Shown here: positions 11,189 to 21,100 of the stretch, one piece after another | Layout: every line of letters starts with the position of its first letter | Numbering within the stretch: the first letter of the stretch is position 1 | NCBI GenBank assembly: GCA_004764695.1 | Contig: SMSO01000031.1 | Span: 3,581,048-3,645,047 of the forward strand | Direction: 5' to 3' | DNA: 64,000 nt | DNA from: Schizochytrium sp. TIO01 | Taxonomy: Eukaryota > Sar > Bigyra > Thraustochytrida > Thraustochytriidae | Program-made: the position numbers and the translations under genes | The notes under the pieces: model-generated | Seen by the model: the letters and a program-made list of their open reading frames with translations, nothing else | The model's database searches: none | What the model was told of the DNA's origin: nothing

Positions 11189-14100
11189 AGCCGAGGCTGC
11201 TACTTTTGCTCTTGCGCTTGGAGTTAATTTCATTGCTTCTTTAGAAAATGTCTCCCTACGATCTTTTGTTCACTTTCTTTTTTCCTAATGAAAGGAAGCT
11301 AGTTCATTGAGTTGTAATTTTGTAACAAATATTGAGCTCAAGAAGAACTCAAACTAACCAAAAAATTAAAACTTGCCAGTCAGATAAATAGTTAGTTAGG
11401 TAGAGCAATAGAAATAAAACTGAGCACACGCGGCAAAGAACGTCGCTAGGTGCTCCTTTTGAAGATATCTTGTTGGCAGCCTGGTAGAACCCACTCCAGC
11501 TACATGACTGGTTGGTAAAGAAAGACCTGCTACTCAATTGCAGACAAGGCCATTGCTATACTTGAATTAATATTTCGCCCCCACAACTACTAGTACCTAG
11601 GATTGTAAAGTCACAAAGAGCTTTTTAGAGTTGACATGATGAGTTTTAAAAGCCCAGCGCCATTCGTCCTCATGAAGTCGAGCTTCAAGGTGACTACAGT
11701 ATGGTGGCGGCGGCGAAGCCTCCACTGATATTCTTCTTAGCATTGCCAGCTTCTGAAAGGCTCTTCAAGGCGACACAGCGTTTACTCGAAAACCATACAG
11801 CTCACGATACTTTGTTCGATAATATTGCGCTAAGTTTGACTCGAGCACTGCACCGCTGATGCCATGATGCCGCTTGTTGCAGACCATTGACCTACTCAAC
11901 TTTGAATCCATCAAAACGTGCTCCAGTACAACGAAGAATTCGAAAGGCAATTCGAATGATCGAATGGAACTACTTCATTTCTCAGTACATGCCAAAAAAG
12001 TCTGAGTTGTACCCACTTCTGCGGGCCTGCTCGATTGCTCGCTTAATTCTTTTTTTTTTTTTAACGTCTTATTCTAAAGTATGATATTTAGGTATATATT
12101 TTTAATTAATAAATATTATAATCTAAGGTGCAAACGCCTGATACCTCGGATGATTAGTATGTATACCTCATCCGAGTCGGGGTCCATTTGTGCAAAACTT
12201 GTCGTGCAGTCCAGAAAGTACAAGTAGGTAGTTTAAGAAAGACTTCTCTGAAAAAGTCTTGACGGAGCTTCTGTGCATCCCTCACTCTGAGGTTTCGGGC
12301 TGCGCTGGAAAGTGCAAATCGGTCTGAGTTTTTGGTTCTATCTCAGTCAAATTCCTTTTTATTGTAATAATATTCGTTCTTAAACAAATTATTATAATTA
12401 AAAGAAAAGAAAAAGAAATTGGAAAAGAAACAGAGTCTTTATTTAAAAAACTCACAGCTTACAGGAGTGCTTCAATTCTGATTAAGCGTGCTCCATTGGT
12501 TTGAAGCGAAGCAACAGTCGCCAGCCATGTCCTCGTGTGGTGGTTGTCAAAATGCGTCGGTCTCGAGCTTACTGTCGCGGGTTGGCGTTGTTTCCTGCCG
12601 GTAGTCAAGAAGGTGCACCTTCGAGACTATGTTGCTGCCTAGTTTCTGCAGGGGTTAGAGGTCTCAGAGCGGAGAGAACGAAGATGTAATGAGAGTGTTC
12701 GAGGACTTTAGTAAAGACTCCGATGGCTGTCAGCATTTAGTTTGGCAAGTCAATGTAATGATCATCTTCGATAACAAGCCTGCAGGCAACGAATTGTTGA
12801 ATACTCTAGATTTCCTGCACACGGTGCTGATGAAGCGCGGCCTGCATGGAGCTCGGTCAGTGAGTACCTAAATAATCGTACTTAGCACAGTCTGATACTA
12901 AAAAAAAGCCAATGACAGATGATTGTCCACGTTGCTGTACCTACCAGCAATCACCAACATCCGCCTAACTTGGGGCCGGAAAGTCTTGCAGTACCTAGCC
13001 AAACATAATGAAGACGATGATGCGAAGCCACTGTGCCTGAGACGGCACGCGCCAACAATGGGTGGAGTTCACAGGTGTAGACAGTATGAACGAGTGAGTT
13101 TACAACTCGCAAAATCATGGAGAACCAAAGAAAACCCTAGCGGCAGGGGGCAAGTTGGTTCAAATAAGGCTGCGGAGGAAAGCTTGGCTCGTCGAAAACG
13201 CGCAGTCGTGGCGTAGGAACCCAAGAGAAACTTCTGCGGTTCCTTTCACATTGATTTGAGGCAACCGGCTTCAATTTGTTAAAGTAAATGAATTTTAGAG
13301 AATTGAGAGAGAATTAATTGGTGAAAATCCCCTCGTTCACTTTTTTTTTTTTTTTTTTTAATTTAAATTTAATATATAGGTCTTGGACCATAGAAAATCC
13401 TTGAGGAAGTAGCTGCTTGAAGAACAAAAGGCACTCGTACTGACCACCGCACCAAATGCAAAATCCTTTGTTCTTGTTCAGGGAACTGGAAGAAGATTGA
13501 GAGGCGATGCTGAAGAAGGTTACCTGAAAGTGTTCTCAGGCTGCTAATGCAACCTACCTACTCCTTTTTGCGGACAAAAGGTTTGTCGGAAAGAGAAAGA
13601 ACACCACACACTCCGCAAGTTTCCGCAAGCCACCGCAAAGTAGGTACTACAAAAGATCGGCATGGCTGAGTGCTACGACTAATCAACCAGTAGAGTCTTT
13701 GAGTCTTCAAAATAGAGGCAGCTTTTCAAAGGATAATGCACCTCGCACCATTGCAGTGAATGATAAAAGATAACTTTGTCGAATCACCACCGACTTACCC
13801 AAATTAAAATTTTTATGTCCGTGGAAACACGATGCTGCTGAATAGATGAGTTTATTTGTATTTTAGAAAGTGGACAAAGTGGCAAGTTATGAATACCGGG
13901 GAAGAGTTTCATACATGTTCAAAATGGCCTGAATTCTGTAATTACCAGAAATTGAATGGACAAAGCTTCACTGGAATTAACCAAACTTGTTTTGTTTATT
14001 TCTGCATGAAGACTGAATCTCAACTCAGAGGAACTATATCCAGATAGCGCCATCTAGCTCTCTATATGTGTAAAGCGATCGAAGTGATGTCATAAAATTT

Positions 14101-16249
14101 TACACGTCATACTACTTCAGCACGAAATGCTTACTGTCAAATTAAGAAATGCACCAATTGAGCATGGTCGTTCTAGTATCATTGACTAATACAACATTCA
14201 TTATGAGATGCTTGCCGAGAAAACCTAGCAGATATAGATACTCTCAGTGCACATAATGATAGGATGGATTCTTACCAAAATGACACATCACGTACCTTTA
14301 AAAAGTTCTAGGATCAACCTTACGTACAACACTCATTAAGACCCAGTAAAGTGGTCATCACTTCACAAGAGCAATTGTAATTATTATCGCACTGATGTAT
14401 AAGAATAAACATTCTCGGGTTGTAGACGCCATACCTTGCGAAAACAAAAACAAAAACCTACATAGCAGGCTGCTGAAACGTCGTCGATCAAATCGAATCA
14501 AAGGTTGGTTGGTGACGTGATGCCTTGCGAAAACAAAACAAAAACTTACATTGCAGGCTGCTGAAATGCCATTGATCCAATCAAACCAAAGGTTCGTCAA
14601 CGCAGCCATCTACTTATGAGTGTCATACCATGCAATCATAAGATCTCGAAAGAGCAACATATTTGATTTGTTAGATGGAATAAACTTACGCCCGTTACTG
14701 AATTTCTTGGGGCGTTGCCTTCGGCTGCTAGCGAGCGAATCCATCAATTTTCGGTTCTCATAGATAGATTATGGAAACAACTCCTTTTACAAATAGGTTT
14801 GTCACACATGCATCTTTGCAGCATATAATTGATTAAGATGAAGTAGTTAAATAATCAAGGCTCATGCAATGGTTTAATAGCAGCTTCAGGTTGAAGGCGA
14901 GAGCAGCGGGCTAATTCTTCGTAACCAGGGCTTTAGATTGGCGAGACACCATGCAGGATTGGCGAGAAACCTTGCACGGGAAGAGTAGTAATGCTAAGGT
15001 CTGCTTGTGCGAGTTGTCAATACCGCGCTACGACAGTGTTTAGACTTGCCGAGATAGTACAGCGAGGCATGGATGGACGCAGTGTATTGATGGACATAGT
15101 GTACTAATGTTAGGGATCCTCGACACGAGATTACCCATTTCATGATTTTATAATGGGTTCTAATCATCTATCATCTGGTACCATCATGATTATGGACTGG
15201 GGCTTATACACGTGTTAGTACATGCTATTGCTAAAATTACAGGACAATATAAACTAAAATCTTGCATTCTACAAGAAAGTATCCAGAAATGATAGTATAA
15301 TCAGTCTTAACTGCAGCAGCTGGTTGGACTAATGACCAAATACTGACGCGAGTTAGGCGCCCTTTCTTGAGAATTTGAGCATGCATACCCTATACATCAC
15401 TAGTAAATTCAAAAAGTCCAAACAATCATGCTCTTTGCCAAAACGGAAGAGCCAAGTGCAACTTTTGTACTTTGGCAAGTCCATCTATTTGTACTCATCG
15501 TCCATTTCGCACTGGTGCATTTTCTACCAAAAGGGAGTTTGCAGTTCCCGCTATTGCTGTAGTTGGAATTGAGAAAACACTACCTTTCAAGAACCTATTG
15601 CCTGTCTGCTTCTAACAGCCTGCAGTTTCTAACCAAAATAAGTAAATTTGCCAGCTTTCTCTAGCTAGAGAGGCAGTCAATCCTGTTGTACTACTTCTTT
15701 GCGCATCTCTTTACGTTATGTATATAGAGGTTAAATTATTAAATGACTGCCATCGCGATTCCATGGAACGTTATAAAAACATCCGTTTCATTTATTCTCT
15801 TCTTATGTCCAAGTCCTCCCTCCACGTGTACACCTGTTGCTTCCCTATAGTTTAATCTATGTACGTATTAGTCTTTCGTACATCATCGTAACTAAAGTAT
15901 GCAAGATCTGTGACGCTGGGTTCGTTCGTCCTTTCAACCTATCCATACAAACCTTCTTTGGATGCTCTTCGTTCATAAAAGGTTCACCAATGCGATATTT
16001 GCCTCGCTCTCTCAGTCTGCGAAACTGCGAAAGGGAATATATTATTTTGTAAGCGCCCAAGAACAAAATGAAGTGCTAATTGAATTTATAATGAAGTAAA
16101 AAATGGTTTACAGAGGGGCAAAAATATTAAAGTGTAGTATGCCAAAGTGAAGAATATAGCTCAAAGTAGAGTATAGATTTAGCAAAGAATCCCGTTCATG
16201 AACGACTTTTTGCAAAGAGAGCAAGCAAACCAGCTTCGCTTCGCGTTGC
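11189..16249. other. Gene-poor region, 5 kb
   Basis: No convincing gene is visible. Short frames around 11700-11862, 12501-12870 and 12923-13216 have no recognised domains. A GTGAGT donor-like sequence at 12860 lacks a supported partner. The stretch alternates GC-balanced segments with homopolymer- or AT-rich blocks (near 12050, 12360-12430 and 13340-13375). It includes an imperfect tandem duplication at 14431-14605. The apyrase promoter should lie just before 16250. Confidence 0.5.
14431..14605. repeat. Imperfect tandem duplication, unit about 88 bp
   Basis: Two diverged head-to-tail copies start at about 14431 and 14519. Both contain CCTTGCGAAAACAAAA, then TAxATxGCAGGCTGCTGAAA, then ATCxAATCxAA and CAAAGGTT. 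The differences are scattered substitutions and a small length change in the A-rich part, so the duplication is not recent. Confidence 0.85.
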
Positions 16250-17467
16250 ATGCGCTTCCAGGGGTTTGTAAGGAGCGCTGGCCGACGGCGCAGTGGAGCT
16301 AGGGGGGGTCCTCGTTTAGACCTTCTCGGCGAAAAAAGCGGCGCAGGTAAGCTCATGCGGCTCATGGACTGGAGCCGAGTTGTGGTCGCTGGCGGCGTCT
16401 TGCTCCTGCTCCTGCTTGCTTTTCTTGGCAACCGTGAATGGCACGCTCGGAATGATGCAGAAGTCATGGGCCATGGGAGTTTTCGGTCTCTGCCTATTGG
16501 CTGCGATACAGTCTGGTGCCAGACCACCCGTAACAGCATCAAACTCGCCATCGTCGCCGACTTGGACCGTCAATCCAAATTAGAACTCGGCATTAAACAC
16601 GCTGGATGGAAATCATTCTTCAAAAGGGCTACACTCTCGAAGGACTCTAATCTCGGACAGTGGGTCATCAACTGGGAACCTGATTTCCAGCTGGAGTCCC
16701 ACCTTGGTGAGGATGGCCGTGGTTTGGAGCTGAGCGAGCTCGCGACCTGGCAAGGCAAGCTCTGGACTTTTGACGACCGCAGTGGAGCTGTCTTCGAGAT
16801 AACGAACTCTAGGGAGCCTGTCTGCATTCCACGGTACATTCTTATGGAGGGCGATGGCAACAATGACAAGGGTCAGAAAACTGAGTGGGCAACTGTCAAG
16901 GATGGAAAATTGTACGTTGGAAGCTTTGGCAAACCGTACACACAGAATGGTGTCATCACTACAAGGAACAATTTGTGGATTTCAATCATTCACCCAAGTG
17001 GATTTGTCGAGCACGAGGATTGGACGAAGCGTTATGAGCGCATGCAGGTTGATACTGATAGCGTGTACCCTGGTTACATGGTTCATGAAGCTATTCACTT
17101 TGATGAAATCAACCGTCTCTGGTATGTTCTCCCTCGGCGCGTCAGTCATGACCCCTATGACGAGAAGCGCGATGAGGTTATGGGCAGCAACCTGATGCTC
17201 GTATATGACGAGAACTTCAATAAGCTCCACAAGAAGATTAGCATTGGCAGGTCCGTGCCGACCCATGGTTGGTCATCTTTCAAATTTGTCCCGTACACAA
17301 ACAATCGTGTCATTCTCGGCCTTCGCAGCATGGAGATTGAAGACAAGGCTGATGGTGCCGGTGAACAGAATACATACGTCACAATTTTTGATGTCGAAGG
17401 AAATGTCTACCTCGAGGAGGAGCTCATTCCTGGCGGCCACAAATATGAAGGAATTGAGTTTATCTAG
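16250..17467 (+). CDS. CANT1: Calcium-activated nucleotidase (apyrase, CANT1-like), type II membrane protein
   Basis: Hydrolyses nucleoside di- and triphosphates (typically UDP and GDP in the secretory pathway) in a calcium-dependent way, which helps clear the UDP released by glycosyltransferases. The 405-codon frame has a short basic N-terminus, one signal-anchor span (about residues 41-61, VVVAGGVLLLLLLAFLG) and a lumenal apyrase domain from about 100 to the end. Family blocks are clear: IVADLDRQSK, LATWQGKLWTFDDRSGAVFE, TEWATVKDGKLYVGSFGK, YMVHEAIHFD, WYVLPRRVSHDPYDE, PTHGWSSFKFVP, and the C-terminal KYEGIEFI found almost unchanged in animal enzymes. A start at ATG 16355 (MRLMDWSRV), right before the span, is an attractive alternative. 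It converges with the deubiquitinase gene, 718 bp away. The family assignment is firm and Golgi location is inferred. Confidence 0.93.
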   Translation: MRFQGFVRSAGRRRSGARGGPRLDLLGEKSGAGKLMRLMDWSRVVVAGGVLLLLLLAFLGNREWHARNDAEVMGHGSFRSLPIGCDTVWCQTTRNSIKLAIVADLDRQSKLELGIKHAGWKSFFKRATLSKDSNLGQWVINWEPDFQLESHLGEDGRGLELSELATWQGKLWTFDDRSGAVFEITNSREPVCIPRYILMEGDGNNDKGQKTEWATVKDGKLYVGSFGKPYTQNGVITTRNNLWISIIHPSGFVEHEDWTKRYERMQVDTDSVYPGYMVHEAIHFDEINRLWYVLPRRVSHDPYDEKRDEVMGSNLMLVYDENFNKLHKKISIGRSVPTHGWSSFKFVPYTNNRVILGLRSMEIEDKADGAGEQNTYVTIFDVEGNVYLEEELIPGGHKYEGIEFI

Positions 17468-18184
17468 ATATGAACACTTTTATACTTAGCTCTCATCTCA
17501 TAACGTGTTGAAAGAATAAGATTAACAAAATTATATGTAGCACCTAGCTCAAGAAATACACAACATGTATTATTTGAATTCTTTGAAGTCTGCTTGTAGA
17601 GTTATCATGCTTACTTTTGTTTTCGAGTTTGGCCTCGCATCTGATTTGAATGGAGAAGTTTTAACTCTTTTGCAAATTTATGGCGATCTGTCTTTGGACT
17701 CTTTGGAAGCCCAAGTCTAGTCTCCTACAGGACGCACGCTTTATTAACTTATCAATTAAAATGAACCCTTTGGTTTTTTTCTTTTAGACTTACACTTTGA
17801 TTTTCTTCTGTTGGCTACTGTATTTCTGATGACCAAGCAACCCTTCTACAAATATTAAAGTATGTTATTGGACACCACGCGATTAAATTGTTTGCTGTTG
17901 CGATCGGCTTGAAACCTCTTTTAACTCTAAAAAATTGTATTATCATGTCAACGCGTCATGGCGATATGTTATCCTAAGGGAACCAACAACAAAAAATGAA
18001 GTCTGTGAATAATACAATTTTCAACATCAGAAGCAGTATATATATATAGGAGAGAGAGAGAGAGAGAGAGAGAGCGCAAAAAAACAGATAAAACAGTTTT
18101 AACAGATAAGAACTAATTTAATTAATCAAAGAAACTACTCTTACGGTAAAGGAGTAACTTCCTGATTGTTGCCAATGGTCTTCT
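17468..18184. other. Convergent 3' spacer with AG microsatellite
   Basis: This AT-rich spacer lies between two convergent genes. It contains a TA run at about 18038-18048 followed by (AG)12 at 18051-18074. No gene is seen. Confidence 0.7.
18051..18074. repeat. (AG)12 microsatellite
   Basis: A perfect AG dinucleotide run follows a short TA run, about 110 bp beyond the stop codon of the deubiquitinase gene. Confidence 0.95.
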
Positions 18185-21100
18185 TTACATAACAGAACAC
18201 CGATCTGACATTGTTGTCGTCTGATGGCCCAATGCCTTTCGGGCCTCCTTGACAGTTTTGGAGTCTGGGGTTTTGCAGGGGAATAGAGCATTTACATCTG
18301 CTTCGGCAGCAATGTCTTTGCGCACATAAAATAACAAATAAGCCCCAGCATCCACAGCATCCTCTTCATCAATAGGGGAAATGATACGATCATCAAAGTT
18401 ATACCATTTGCCGGAAACCGAACTTTTCGCTTTTGCAATATAATGACCACCACCCAAACTACCAATGTGCTCCACAACACCATACAAATCATATTCAGGG
18501 GGTATTCCACCGTGTTCATGGCCACCATATGCTTTTAGTCCAACATAATCAGAATCCACTAGATTTTCCACAAGGTGTAAAGCTTCAGATTCTGCCTCCG
18601 CCTTCGCAAGTTCCTCGGGTGACTTCGCGGTTGCAGATGACACATCAGGAGAGGTTGATGTATCATAATTGCTCAGTTGGTCGAATTTATACTGAGAACT
18701 ATGTGGTGAAGATACTGTCGCGCAACATTCAGACGTAACATCCTCAGGCTCCACCTCTTCGATGTTGTCTTCGTCATCATCGCCATCTTGTTCAAACGCC
18801 TCTGTGTTCCCTCGGCTACCTGGAAAGATTCTCTTTTTCCTTATTTCGCGTCGTTCCTTCCGAATCATTGCTTTCATCGACTTTTGAGGCTGTGGGGGCA
18901 TAGCTTGTGCAAGGTATGGGCTTAAGTCAAGATCACGTGTAGGGTAATCCACTAAGTTTAAAAGCTTCCGGCTTCGATCGAAGCGCTTCAAGTGAATCAC
19001 TAAGACTGGAGGCGCACGCCATACTCCAAGTTTCATCGTATGATCATGAAATTCCTTGCATCGTGCACACCTCGCCTGATCAGCATCCACTAGTTTCTCT
19101 TGTTCTGTAAAGCTTTCTAACAATGAAGATAATGGCATACGCTTTTGTTCCTCACGGCGAGCATCCTCCACGCTAGAGTGCTTATCAATAATAGTCATTG
19201 TCAAGGACGTCGAGGTTGAGTTGCGATATGTAACAGACCCTCCATTTCCCCAATCTACAGCAATTGTGCACGGGCCAGATGCAGTAAGTGACACAGGTGT
19301 TTCATTCGGTTGCACTGGGCAACCATCACACGCTTCCATCCATGAGCAGCACCCACACGATTTTCCCTTTCTCCCCAGCAAAATTACTGTGAAACCCCAA
19401 CGAGCCCTGATCTTTTCATCAGTTATATCCTTGGACCTTGAATTATCACTTTGATAAGTACTTTCATTATCCAGACTCATAGCAACAAGCTGATCTTCAA
19501 CGGTTTCCTTTGCGTCACTCGCAAACTTTGTGCCACTAACTTGCCGAGAGATTGCTTCGTATAAAGCATATCCACTTAGTTGATCTGGACAGACCATCAA
19601 CACAAATGGCATACCCACATTTACTGAGCGCATCGGGTTTACAAAATAGCATGCATGGCGATGCCAAATGCGTTGCTCAATCTTGAGCAAGCATGGTTGC
19701 ATGGGCGCAGGATTGAGCTCACTTCGTGCAAGGAAAACCGTCCGTGTTTCACTTGCATCATAAGAATTTGTATTGAACCTAACTTCGTAAATGATCTCGT
19801 GAGCATTTTGGTTCAGCTTAGAAGATCTCCTGTTCGCAGTTTTGGTACCTACAACAATTCCAAGCATTGGCTCAGCAGCATGATCAGAGTTGCTGCAGTA
19901 AGCAACGCGTGAACCAATGTAGATGGAACAGCCTGTTGTGTCTTCTTGGGGTACCTCACCAGGAACATTTGTAGTGGCACCATCCACTCCTTCTTCACCA
20001 TCAGAACTGTCATCGTCGTCGACCTTACTGCGGTTGAGACTAGATTGCTTTTTATTTGCACCCTTTCCAAAGCAGCCAACGTCATTTTCCAAAACGGGAA
20101 TCTCAAAAGCATACAGAGGGTCCTGGGCTCGAAGTGTTTCCAACAAACGATCGTCCTCAATTATGCTGTAAATTTGTCGTTCAAAAACGTAAGCCAAGAC
20201 TAGACGATCGGATTCAAGAGACCGCTCTTCGCGCGCTTCGTGCCCATCAGACTCATTGGCTGGAGATCTCACTACGCTACCATTAACTCCAGGCTGTAGA
20301 TTAATAATAGCATCCCGTACATCACCAAAGGTTCCGGACTTCTCCACGCGCAAAGCAACTAATAGAGGGGGGCGAGCACCATCAGCAAATACTACGTGTA
20401 CATTCACAGTACGCATAGGAGAGTCTGGTAAAGGCAGGGATAACACCGAAAACGGTTCAAAACGAGCAGACTCATAACCGCAGGTATCACAGCGAAGTAA
20501 GGTTTTAAACTGCCCAGAAAACAAAGCAGTAATAATACTTAATTCCCGACGTAGATGTGCAATCCACCATTCACGAGCCACCTCCTCATCAGCCCGTCCA
20601 TCAGAGTCCTTTAATTCTACATAAGCCTTGCTTCGCACCCGGTTCAGATCTTGAGCTAAGCCATCCAGCAAAGACGAGAGGAGTTCCTGTGCATCCTGCT
20701 GCTGTACACCCATAAAACGTGTATCATGCTTTGACAATTCACGCTTAAAGCGACGCGGCGCAATAGATCCAGGAATCCGACCATTTGCCCCCCACGCTGT
20801 CCGAACAATATCAGCAAATGAGTCAGCTAAGAGTCCATGCGTGCTGTCATGGATCGATGTGTTTACATCGGCAATATATGCATCGTCCAGAATATACTGC
20901 TTCAGAAGTTCTGTGTGAATAAGGCACTGCAATGACGCAGACATGAAGCAAGTGTTTCCGAGGTTTGCCATACCTACATTGCCAAGAACATGTTGAGTTT
21001 CCTGGTGAGCATTTTGCGCAAAAGTTTCATCTCCAATCGACGAAGTCCGCGTGACAATAGAAAGAGGTCCCTTCCGGTCATTCGGTCCTGTTGTGGTATG

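Noticed and set aside
11700-11862. Short frame MVAAAKPPLIFFLALPASER... considered as a relic of a phosphodiesterase or transposase
   Set aside because: Only 53 codons. The resemblance to 2H phosphoesterases or hAT transposases was too weak to defend.
12860-12872. GTGAGT donor-like sequence after a 60-codon frame
   Set aside because: No acceptor with a plausible coding continuation could be found.
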